DNA from: Chryseobacterium sp. MYb264
GTDB taxonomy: Bacteria > Bacteroidota > Bacteroidia > Flavobacteriales > Weeksellaceae
Assembly (NCBI RefSeq): GCF_035974275.1
Contig: NZ_CP142422.1
Coordinates: forward strand, 1,364,001 to 1,428,000
DNA: 64,000 nucleotides
Direction of reading: 5' to 3'
Shown here one piece after another: positions 7,502-15,574 of this stretch. A program made the translations under genes and the position numbers. Under the pieces are notes generated by a model that had not been told where the DNA came from, did no database searches, and saw nothing but the letters and a program-made list of their open reading frames with translations. Positions within the stretch are counted from its first letter, which is position 1. Each line of letters starts with the position of its first letter.

Positions 7502-8112
7502 TGAACGAATCAGATTTTAACTTAAAGCATCAAAACCAGAACGCGGAAAGCAAAATTGTGGCTTCTTTAGAGAGAATTTCACAGGCTTTCCGTGTTTTGC
7601 TTTGGCAGGAAAGTAAGGAACATGCTTTAAGCCCGATTCAGGTGCAGGTTTTGATTTTTCTTCTGAATCACAGCGACGAAAAGAGGAAAGTGAGCTATCT
7701 GGCAGATGAATTTAATATGACAAAAGCCACGATCAGCGAAACCGTAAAATCACTTGAACAAAAAAATCTGATTACCAAAGAATATGAACCTCACGACACC
7801 CGAAGCTACATTATCCACCTGACGCAGAAAGGAAAGGAAATTGCTGATAAAACGTCGTATTTTACGCAACAAATTGGTGCTCCGATTAAAAATCTGGATG
7901 AAGAAAGTAAAGAAAATCTTCTTCAAAGTTTGTTTGGTGTCATCGAACATTTAAACAAAGCGAAAGTGATTACCATTCAGAGAATGTGTTCTACGTGTGC
8001 TTATTTTGAGCGTTCGGAAGAAGGAAAAGAGCCTTTCTGTAAGCTTTTACAAAAACATTTATATTCCGAAGATCTACGAATCGACTGTCCGGAACATCTT
8101 ATGAAAGTTTAA
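7501..8112 (+). CDS. MarR family transcriptional regulator with Cys-rich tail
   Basis: A 203-residue winged-helix regulator. A MarR helix-turn-helix (VSYLADEFNMTKATISETVKSLEQKNLI) and wing (HDTRSYIIHLTQKG) occupy about residues 50-120. The C-terminal 45 residues add four cysteines: CSTC, then FCKLL, then DCPEH. These could bind metal or sense thiol stress. That tail goes beyond the usual ~150-residue MarR length. It is coupled to DUF2024 upstream and probably represses the promoters at 6853-6877 and 7157-7188, which share a TAGTTAGGA element (inference). Start 7501 (ATG) is taken rather than the TTG at 7498. Confidence 0.88.
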   Translation: MNESDFNLKHQNQNAESKIVASLERISQAFRVLLWQESKEHALSPIQVQVLIFLLNHSDEKRKVSYLADEFNMTKATISETVKSLEQKNLITKEYEPHDTRSYIIHLTQKGKEIADKTSYFTQQIGAPIKNLDEESKENLLQSLFGVIEHLNKAKVITIQRMCSTCAYFERSEEGKEPFCKLLQKHLYSEDLRIDCPEHLMKV

Positions 8113-8127
8113 TTTAAAATATAAAAA

Positions 8128-8844
8128 ATGAATCTGTACGACCTTATTATTCAGGATAAAGAACAAGTGACGCTCAATGATGTTTTCCTTGAAACAAAAA
8201 ATAAGGAACAATTTGTGCAGCTCATTAAAGAACATACTTACGTCAAAGAACTGCAGGAATTCGGTCTTCCCGTGAACAATAAAGTGCTTCTGCAAGGAAG
8301 TTCCGGTTGCGGAAAAACCATGACTGCAAAGGCGATTGCAAATGCTTTGGGTAAAAATATTATTATTTTAAATTTAAGCAATATCGTTTCTTCGAGAATT
8401 GGTGAAACTTCACAAAATATCAAAATGATTTTTGATAAAGCTTCTCGTGAAAGATCAGTGCTTTTCCTTGATGAACTCGACCAAATCGGGAAAGCGAGAG
8501 GCAGCGATGACAAAGACGTTGGCGAAATGCGAAGACTGGTCAATACATTGATCCAGTTGATTGATTATTATCCTGAAAATGCACTTTTATTGTGCGCTAC
8601 CAATCATCCTGAAATCATTGATACGGCTTTGTTGAGACGTTTTCAGCTGAAGATTACTTATGAAATGCCTTCGAAGGAATTTCTGGATACTTTTTATGAT
8701 AATTTATTGTCGAAGTTCCCTGAAGATTTAAATAAAATTGAACAAAAATATGAGATTTCTTTTGCAGAAGCTAAGGATCATGCATTGACTTTGGTAAAAT
8801 CTAATTTAATTCAAAAACTGGAAGGGAATTCCATTAAAATATGA
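8128..8844 (+). CDS. AAA+ ATPase
   Basis: A 238-residue single-domain AAA+ protein. It has Walker A GSSGCGKT (about residues 57-64), Walker B VLFLDELDQIG, sensor region LLLCATNHPEIIDTALLRRF with the arginine pair, and a short C-terminal lid. It lacks a partner domain (no protease, zinc finger or membrane anchor). It resembles FtsH/proteasome-type ATPase cores in layout. It follows the MarR gene by 15 bp and overlaps the YggS-type gene by 4 bp (ATGA), so it probably belongs to the same operon. The substrate is unknown. Confidence 0.87.
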   Translation: MNLYDLIIQDKEQVTLNDVFLETKNKEQFVQLIKEHTYVKELQEFGLPVNNKVLLQGSSGCGKTMTAKAIANALGKNIIILNLSNIVSSRIGETSQNIKMIFDKASRERSVLFLDELDQIGKARGSDDKDVGEMRRLVNTLIQLIDYYPENALLLCATNHPEIIDTALLRRFQLKITYEMPSKEFLDTFYDNLLSKFPEDLNKIEQKYEISFAEAKDHALTLVKSNLIQKLEGNSIKI

Positions 8845-9575
8845 AAGATGACATCCTCCACAATCTTGAAATCATCAACCAAAGAATAAAAAATGCTTGC
8901 AAAAAAGCAGGTCGAAATGTTGATGAAGTAAAATTATTACTGGCAACAAAAACCATTTCTGCTGAAAGAATTAAAATAGCTTTGGAAAACGGACAAACGT
9001 TAATTGCCGAAAATAAAGTTCAGGAGTTAAAGGAAAAATATGCCGATTTAAAAGATACTCGTCACGAAAATCATTTTATAGGACACCTTCAAACAAATAA
9101 AATCAAAGATATTTTAAAATATGATGTCAATTGCGTTCAGTCTATTGATCGATTTGATTTGGCTGAAAAACTTCATCAAAGACTTTTATTGGAAGGAAAA
9201 ACAATGAATGTTTTAATTCAGGTGAATACTTCGAATGAGGAAAGTAAATTTGGAATTCATCCTGATTTTACGATTGATTTGGTAAAGAAAGTTGCTGAGT
9301 TAGACACATTGAAAATTAAAGGTTTAATGACGATTGGATTATTCAGTGCCGAGACCGAAAAAGTAAGAGCATGTTTTAAACTACTGAAAAATCTTCAACA
9401 GGAAATTATTCTACAAAATATCCCAAACGTAGAAATGAACGAGCTTTCGATGGGAATGAGTGGAGATCTGGAAACCGCGATTGAAGAAGGTTCTACAATT
9501 GTGAGAGTGGGAACGGCAGTTTTTGGAGCGAGAATCTATCCGGATTCTTATTATTGGGATGAGGAGAAAAATTGA
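8841..9575 (+). CDS. YggS/PROSC family pyridoxal phosphate homeostasis protein
   Basis: A 244-residue alanine-racemase N-terminal-fold protein that binds PLP and helps maintain vitamin B6 balance. The PLP lysine is Lys37 in LLLATKTIS. Other conserved parts are HFIGHLQTNK, VLIQVNTSNEESKFGI, GLMTIG, LSMGMSGDLETAIEEGSTIVRVGTAVFG. The length is normal for the family. The start overlaps the AAA ATPase stop (ATGA), indicating coupled translation. Downstream, 9576-9731 has only short GAGTTGGAGA-like intergenic repeats. Confidence 0.92.
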   Translation: MKDDILHNLEIINQRIKNACKKAGRNVDEVKLLLATKTISAERIKIALENGQTLIAENKVQELKEKYADLKDTRHENHFIGHLQTNKIKDILKYDVNCVQSIDRFDLAEKLHQRLLLEGKTMNVLIQVNTSNEESKFGIHPDFTIDLVKKVAELDTLKIKGLMTIGLFSAETEKVRACFKLLKNLQQEIILQNIPNVEMNELSMGMSGDLETAIEEGSTIVRVGTAVFGARIYPDSYYWDEEKN

Positions 9576-9731
9576 GTTGGAGAGTTGGAGAATTTGAGTG
9601 TTTTAGAGTTGGGAGAATGCTTAAATTTTAATTCTATTTTAATTATTAATCGAAAAATAGTTTTTGATCCTGAGATAATGATTGATTAAAAAGTCTGCAA
9701 ATCTCTTTACATTAACAAAAAAACTAAACAA

Positions 9732-10553
9732 ATGAAATACTCTTTGTGCATATTAGGATTTACGATCATAATTTTATTTGCTTGTCAACAAAGCTCAGAT
9801 AAAACAAATCCTTTCCAAAATGATATTGTTTTCAAAGACAAATATGGAAATACCATTTCAAAAAGTGAATTACAAAATACAACAGGAAAAGTAAAATATG
9901 AAATCATGAGAAATCAAAATATAGATGCAACCGCAAAAAAACTACACAATGAAGCTCGAGAACTGGGACAATCTGGAAAGTACTATTTATCAATCAAAAA
10001 GCTTGAGCAAGCTATAAAAATTCAGCCAGATTGGGCTTATCCAATTTATGATTTGGCTTACACTTATTTGTTGAAAGGTGATTTTGAGAATGCTTTAAAG
10101 TTTTATAAAAAAACTAACGAACTTGAACCAAAAGGATTTTTCACCGCGAAAACGGCTTTGTATACTTTGGAAGGAGAACAATCGGGAAAATTCCCCAAAG
10201 GTTTGTATATGGCTTATATGCAAATTGAATGGACAGACGATGCAAATAAAAAACTTGAAATCGCAAAAACTTTAACTGAAAAAGTCCCGGATTTTGCTCC
10301 TGCGTGGAAAGAACTTGCTAATCTTCTCAATGATAATACAGAAAAACTTAATTCTATTGAACAAGGACTTTCAAAAAATCCTGACGCTGATACCAAAGGA
10401 ATTTTGGAAATAAATAAAGCCATCATACTGAGCAACAGCGGAAAAATAGAAGAAGCTAAAAATATTTTAGGTGGTATTATCTCCTCACCTTATTCAACGA
10501 TAAGTAATATTGAGTTAGCAAAATTCACATTAAAATCAGTTTCAGAAAAATAG
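9732..10553 (+). CDS. TPR lipoprotein
   Basis: A 273-residue predicted lipoprotein with signal MKYSLCILGFTIIILFAC (lipobox ILFAC). Tetratricopeptide-like helices run through about residues 65-260, most clearly the repeat ALKFYKKTNELEP and the preceding SIKKLEQAIKIQPDWAYPIYDLAYTYL. These mediate protein-protein contacts. The ligand is unknown. It stands alone, with its own terminator-like hairpin at 10656-10686. Confidence 0.82.
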   Translation: MKYSLCILGFTIIILFACQQSSDKTNPFQNDIVFKDKYGNTISKSELQNTTGKVKYEIMRNQNIDATAKKLHNEARELGQSGKYYLSIKKLEQAIKIQPDWAYPIYDLAYTYLLKGDFENALKFYKKTNELEPKGFFTAKTALYTLEGEQSGKFPKGLYMAYMQIEWTDDANKKLEIAKTLTEKVPDFAPAWKELANLLNDNTEKLNSIEQGLSKNPDADTKGILEINKAIILSNSGKIEEAKNILGGIISSPYSTISNIELAKFTLKSVSEK

Positions 10554-10655
10554 ATTTATTTTAAAATAAACATCTCGATCTACATTTTTTTAATTACTTG
10601 GAAGTGATGATGTACAAAAACTTTAAGAAAAAAGAATAATTACAAAATTCAGCAT

Positions 10656-10689
10656 AAAATACCGTTTACCATGTAGAAGGTATTTTTTA
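10656..10689 (+). terminator. rho-independent terminator after the TPR lipoprotein
   Basis: AAAATACC (10656-10663) pairs with GGTATTTT (10679-10686), with a T-rich tail. The region 10690-10824 is AT-rich and shows nothing else clear. Confidence 0.5.
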
Positions 10690-10824
10690 TTTCATTGAAA
10701 AATCAATATTCGTTTAATTTATATTTAAACATTCATATTTCACGGATTTAATATTTAGTAATCAATTGATTATTCCAAAAATTAGGCATATTTTTTGAAA
10801 TAATTTTTTCAAAAAAAACACATT

Positions 10825-11013
10825 ATGCGAAAAAAAATGTATGGATACCTAATGATTCCACTTGTATTTCTTACCTCCTGCGAAAGGCAGAATACCAATA
10901 GCAAAATTACTGAAGAAGCTGAAAACATTGAAGCTGCCGTTCTTATCACCTTTTCAGTAATGGGAGCCAGTCTTCTGCTTACTTACTTTAAAAAATGGAA
11001 ACAACAGAAATAA
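10825..11013 (+). CDS. small lipoprotein with C-terminal membrane helix, 62 aa
   Basis: A small protein with a lipoprotein signal (lipobox FLTSC at about residue 19) and a second hydrophobic segment (AAVLITFSVMGASLLLTYF) followed by a positive tail KKWKQQK. That would tether it to the membrane at both ends. No family was recognised. It has its own strong terminator at 11024-11054, which supports it as a real gene. Confidence 0.6.
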   Translation: MRKKMYGYLMIPLVFLTSCERQNTNSKITEEAENIEAAVLITFSVMGASLLLTYFKKWKQQK

Positions 11014-11023
11014 TTAAAAACAA

Positions 11024-11054
11024 ATCCCTTTCATCACTGAAAGGGATCTTTTTT
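11024..11054 (+). terminator. rho-independent terminator
   Basis: ATCCCTTTCA (11024-11033), loop TCAC, TGAAAGGGAT (11038-11047), a perfect 10-bp stem, then C and six T. It sits between convergent genes and may also serve the minus-strand lyase gene ending at 11077. Confidence 0.85.
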
Positions 11055-11076
11055 CAATCTCAACAAGTGTTTATTT

Positions 11077-14073
11077 TTATTTCACCACCACTTTAAAATT
11101 ACTGTTCAAATTCTCCCCTGAGACATTTAAAATATAATTTCCTGATGCTTTTACGCTGGCAATATTTAAATTAAAAATTCCGTTTCCGTTAGCATTCAAC
11201 TTTTCTTTAACGACAATTTTCCCTGTCAGATCAATTAATGTTGCTGTTAAGTTTGATTTTTTATAATCCGGAAGCTTGATGAAAATCTGATCTTTCGCCG
11301 GATTTGGATATACTGAACCTGCATTTTTACTGATACTGAATTCTTTATTACCCAAAACTGCCTGATTATACAAACCGTAAACCTGAGCCGGAGATAAGGC
11401 GTAATTATACATTTGAAGTTCATCTAAAGCACCTTTGTAAGGAGCCGGAGCATTTGCTGACGATAAAAATTCAAGTTCACCAATATTCCCCAAAACAAGA
11501 TCGCTTGCTTCTCCAATTCCGGTTACTGCCGTTTCATCACCTTCTGCACTTAAAACCCCGTTGGTATAAATTCTCATTTTATGTGCGGTAATATCTCTCA
11601 TAATCACCACATGCACCCAGTTTCCTGTAAAATAGTTGGCAATTGGTGAGGTGATTTCCTTTTTCGTCACGTCATCATCAATAGCATAGCGAAGTTGACC
11701 ACCTTTTATTTCTACATTAAAACGTTTTCCGGTTGCGCCCGTCGCTGTATTTTTAGTAAACGAACCTTTACACAAGACATAAAGACTCGTTGCCGAAGAA
11801 GACGGAATCATGCTTACCGGAGCTTTCATCCAATAAGAAACAGTAAATGAATTATTATTAAATAGAATCTGATCCTGATGCGGAATACTCGCGATGTAAT
11901 TATTCGGAGCCGTGGCAAAATCTAAAGCATAATTTTCTTTTCCGGGAACTCTTACGCTGGCGTTATCATAATCCGTATTTAATATTCCGTTATTGGCATA
12001 AGAAGTGACATCCGCGATTTGTTCACCTGAAGATGGAGCTTCCGAGAACGGCCAGTTTCCGACAATTCCAGGTGTTAAAGCACGGAAATTCCAAACATCA
12101 CCTGTTACACTTCCCAAATTATTAGAAGCATCTACTCTCCAGTAATAATTGGTTGTTGTACTTAAATTAGAAAGCTGGTACGAAGGTGCAACCGAATATG
12201 GAACTGTAGCAATAGTATTCAAATTCTGCGGGTTGGTTCCGAAATAAACCGTATAATTCGTTGTATTTGAACTTCCTGTCCATTTTAAAAGAAGATTGCC
12301 ATTAGTTAATTCTACATTATTATTGCTATTGGCAGGTGTCGGATTTGCTGCTTTAGTCGGAGCCGAAGGAACCGGCGGTGTAGTGATTGATGTATTCGCT
12401 GTATAAACCGAAGATTCTGTGGAGCTCGTTGCCTTCACCCTATAATAATATTGAGTATTCGGCGTTAATCCCGTTTCGTTGTAACTTGCCGTATTGGCTG
12501 GAAGTGTTGCAATCACTGAAAAATTAGTTCCATTAGTCGAACGTTCCAGCACATAATTAGTTTCATTAGTTGCGTTATCATTCCAATTAACGGTTAAAGA
12601 ACTGGAAGCCGGACTTCCCGAAGTTACCGCATTCGTGAAATTCAGATTCGTTGGCGGAATAATAAAATCCGGAGCAGCCGTATTAGGCAAACTGTTGATA
12701 TACACCTCAATATTTAAATAGGGAGCATGCGTTGTACTGACTGCTAAAGCGTCAAAAACATTGGGATTGAGTCCGTTGGCAATTTCCCATGCATCTGGCA
12801 TCCCGTCATTATCAGTATCCAAAGGAGCCGGAGCACCATACACATGCCCTGCCCCACCATTGGTAAAACCAAATTGAGTAGCCAAATCATTCTGAACATA
12901 CACATACGTCGCTGTCGTTCCTTTTGATTGTAAATCTGAAATCATTAAATTATCGACCTGGTCACGTCTTGGATATGATGCTCCTACGCCTGCCACTATA
13001 TTATCATACGCTGCCTGAGCTGTCAATATTGGATTTTGTACCGGATAGTCATACGGAACCGACTTTATCGCTGCCATATCCCCCACCGGATATCCATTCA
13101 GATCCTGAGGAACCAAAGTTCCGTCCAGCACTCCGTTTTTATTATTATCAAAGTAATTTCCAGAACCGTATAAGTTAAAATTCGCATTTCCCACACTAAA
13201 CGGTGTCGTTACCGAATTACCTGTATTAGGACCTCCAATGAAATAATTATTGATGATATTCACAAAAGAGCTTCCCGCTGAATCTCCTCCCATAATATAG
13301 GCCTCCCCCGATTGTGTGTGACCGTAAGTATTTCCGTAATTCCCCCAGTTGTACACGACATTATTGACGAATTCGTTGATTCCCTTTACCTTATTATTTC
13401 GGGTTTTATTACAAATGTACAGATTACCGATGAGACTGATTTTCCCTCCTGCCGGTGGCTGCATCAATCCTCCTGCGGAATGATTATGGCGATGTAATCC
13501 CTGTCCCATAATCGAATTCTGGATGGTGATATTATCCGGACTGGTTCCGCTGTTGTCCCAATTGACGGAAAAAACCTCATCGGTTCCCCAGCTGAATGTC
13601 ATATGATCCAGAATAATATTGGCGCCGTTCGATATTCCTGAGGCATCCTGATTCTGAGAGGTTCCCCCGTAGCGGATTCTAAAGTATCTGGCAATCGTAT
13701 TACTGGCACCCGAAAAGGATACCCTCGGTCCCAAAAATAAAATTCCCTCTCCCGGAGCCGTCTGCCCTGCAATGGTTGTATTGGGAGCGATTGCTACAAT
13801 AGACTGCAAATTAACAATTCCTCCGACTTTAAAAATAACAAATCTGCCGGGCTGGCTCACCGCATCACGGAATGAGCCGGGTCCACTGTCGTTTAAGTTC
13901 GTCACCAGATAAATCTGAGGATTAGCTGCCCCTCTGGCTCCGGTGGTAAATCTTCCGAATCCGGTAGCTTCCGGAAAGGCTAAGGTCTGTGCGTTAAGCT
14001 CCAAAGTGGAAAATGTTGCTCCACAAAATAGCAAAGAAGTAAGCGTTTGTTTAATAAGTAATGATCTTTTCAT
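11077..14073 (-). CDS. secreted pectate-lyase-like protein with Fn3, LamG and T9SS sorting domain
   Basis: A 998-residue secreted modular protein. A signal peptide (about 1-29, LELNA-QT) precedes a right-handed beta-helix lyase domain, about 30-340 (FPEATGFGRFTTGARG, VTNLNDSGPGSFRDAV, NIILDHMTFSWGTDEVF, IVNNVVYNWG-like strands), resembling polysaccharide lyase family 1. Next come a DTDNDGMPDAWEIANGLNP calcium motif (about 423-441), two fibronectin type III modules (about 480-720), a LamG/concanavalin-like domain (about 725-910) and a C-terminal type IX secretion sorting domain (SVYPNPAKDQIFIKL to the end). The likely role is extracellular pectin or related polysaccharide cleavage. The exact substrate is unknown. 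It is a single-gene unit. Confidence 0.85.
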   Translation of the reverse strand: MKRSLLIKQTLTSLLFCGATFSTLELNAQTLAFPEATGFGRFTTGARGAANPQIYLVTNLNDSGPGSFRDAVSQPGRFVIFKVGGIVNLQSIVAIAPNTTIAGQTAPGEGILFLGPRVSFSGASNTIARYFRIRYGGTSQNQDASGISNGANIILDHMTFSWGTDEVFSVNWDNSGTSPDNITIQNSIMGQGLHRHNHSAGGLMQPPAGGKISLIGNLYICNKTRNNKVKGINEFVNNVVYNWGNYGNTYGHTQSGEAYIMGGDSAGSSFVNIINNYFIGGPNTGNSVTTPFSVGNANFNLYGSGNYFDNNKNGVLDGTLVPQDLNGYPVGDMAAIKSVPYDYPVQNPILTAQAAYDNIVAGVGASYPRRDQVDNLMISDLQSKGTTATYVYVQNDLATQFGFTNGGAGHVYGAPAPLDTDNDGMPDAWEIANGLNPNVFDALAVSTTHAPYLNIEVYINSLPNTAAPDFIIPPTNLNFTNAVTSGSPASSSLTVNWNDNATNETNYVLERSTNGTNFSVIATLPANTASYNETGLTPNTQYYYRVKATSSTESSVYTANTSITTPPVPSAPTKAANPTPANSNNNVELTNGNLLLKWTGSSNTTNYTVYFGTNPQNLNTIATVPYSVAPSYQLSNLSTTTNYYWRVDASNNLGSVTGDVWNFRALTPGIVGNWPFSEAPSSGEQIADVTSYANNGILNTDYDNASVRVPGKENYALDFATAPNNYIASIPHQDQILFNNNSFTVSYWMKAPVSMIPSSSATSLYVLCKGSFTKNTATGATGKRFNVEIKGGQLRYAIDDDVTKKEITSPIANYFTGNWVHVVIMRDITAHKMRIYTNGVLSAEGDETAVTGIGEASDLVLGNIGELEFLSSANAPAPYKGALDELQMYNYALSPAQVYGLYNQAVLGNKEFSISKNAGSVYPNPAKDQIFIKLPDYKKSNLTATLIDLTGKIVVKEKLNANGNGIFNLNIASVKASGNYILNVSGENLNSNFKVVVK

Positions 14074-14390
14074 AAGATTAATTTAGTGTTAACTAATCTA
14101 AACACAAACGTGAACTGGCGCATCCTGCCCTATCCTGATTACGTGCTAAAAATCAAATGATTACGTTTCAAATCATTACTTTTACACTAAGTAAAAATAT
14201 TTCAATAGACTGAGAATCATTGGGGAAAATTAAGGTTAGTTTTATATTCTCATTCTAATTTTCTTTTATCAAAGATTGAATTATTAACTTCTTGGTATTA
14301 GTTATTTAGCTATTTTTGATGAAAAGAGATGGTAAAAATTCCTTAATTAAAGACGTAAATTTCAAAATAAAATTTTCCATATTCCTAACT
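14074..14390. other. intergenic region, nothing clear
   Basis: About 317 bp between the lyase start and the next plus-strand gene. It should hold the lyase promoter on the minus strand. I see no convincing -7/-33 pair, RNA structure or repeat. Confidence 0.5.
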
Positions 14391-15404
14391 ATGCTAAGCA
14401 CAAAATCTATATTCTTTTTATTATTTTCTATAACCATAAGCTCACAACAGACGGATAAGGATCTCCTGCTTAAAGACTGCAGAAAGCAATTTTCTAAGAA
14501 AAAGTGTTTTTCAGATAAAGACCAAGATGGAGTTCTGTTCTACCTAGACCAATGTCCGGATCAAAATGGTTCTTATGAAAATAATGGCTGTCCTTGGCCA
14601 GACACAGACGAGGATGGTATTATTGATATGGACGATTACTGCCCAACAGTTTCTGGGCCGATTGAAAATAATGGTTGCCCATGGCCAGATACTGATGGCG
14701 ACGGGATTTTGGATAAAGATGATGAATATCCGTTAATTCCATCCAATTGTGATATTATTTATACGGAAAGAAAAAAAGCAGTCGAAGATTTCATTCTGAA
14801 TTATAAAGACATTCCGTTTGAAAATTCTTCATTAAAAAAAGCAATTGACGTACTAAACAACAAAGAAATTTTAACCCAAAATATTGCAATAGTATTATAT
14901 CAACAAGGTATTTTATCAAATGATCACGGGCCTTGCCCAAAATATTTTTCATATAAAAAAGACTTATTTATATACCAGAAAATATGGACATCCGAATCAA
15001 TCAATTATTTGCAGAGAAAGATTAACAAAAACATATTTTTTATCATTGAAGATCGTGGATGGGATTCTCAAAACTTTTACTTATCCGATGACATTTACCA
15101 AGAACAAGTAAACCTCAACAAAGATTTTGAAAATTTTAATTTTATTAAAGCGTACTCAAAAACTAAAGTAGATGACAAAATGGTATATTATCTTTCTGCA
15201 AACAATCTTCCAAAGCCACCCTTCGTCTTACCAGAAGATATTTCGTTATTAAACATTAATAGTAATGGATACTCTATAAAAGACAAGAAAAATAAATCTT
15301 ACTTAATAAAAAACTTTGAAAATATAAATGACCAATTAAAACTGAAATTTTTGGAATGGCGAAAAGGAACTAATGGGGATATTTTTCAAAAATTCCCTAA
15401 ATAA
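14391..15404 (+). CDS. secreted protein with thrombospondin type 3 repeats
   Basis: A 337-residue protein starting at [15 protein letters not shown], a good signal peptide. This start is preferred over the in-frame ATG at 14316, which would place 25 charged residues before the signal. Residues about 35-115 contain three thrombospondin type 3-like calcium-binding repeats ([46 protein letters not shown]), each pair separated by NGCPWP, a pattern also found in OmpA-type proteins. No OmpA domain follows. The C-terminal 220 residues are unrecognised. It is probably exported to the envelope. Confidence 0.75.
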   Translation: MLSTKSIFFLLFSITISSQQTDKDLLLKDCRKQFSKKKCFSDKDQDGVLFYLDQCPDQNGSYENNGCPWPDTDEDGIIDMDDYCPTVSGPIENNGCPWPDTDGDGILDKDDEYPLIPSNCDIIYTERKKAVEDFILNYKDIPFENSSLKKAIDVLNNKEILTQNIAIVLYQQGILSNDHGPCPKYFSYKKDLFIYQKIWTSESINYLQRKINKNIFFIIEDRGWDSQNFYLSDDIYQEQVNLNKDFENFNFIKAYSKTKVDDKMVYYLSANNLPKPPFVLPEDISLLNINSNGYSIKDKKNKSYLIKNFENINDQLKLKFLEWRKGTNGDIFQKFPK

Positions 15405-15521
15405 AATCCTTGGATATTGTGAGTGTATTTACAATTTTATCATCTTCTATGTACCTGCTCACGCGACCTTCAAAATTCGAGTACGCAAACCTATAAAAGT
15501 AGATTGCTTCGTGGCAATGAC

Positions 15522-15553
15522 AAAAAAACTCCCTCTCATTCGAAAGGGAGTTT
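15522..15553 (-). terminator. rho-independent terminator of gcvP
   Basis: AAACTCCCT (15526-15534) pairs with AGGGAGTTT (15545-15553). On the minus strand the stem is followed by seven T (complement of 15522-15528). The adjacent GCTTCGTGGCAATGAC (about 15506-15521) is the core of a common Bacteroidetes intergenic repeat. Confidence 0.8.
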
Positions 15554-15574
15554 CTATATTTAAAAAACTTTTAA

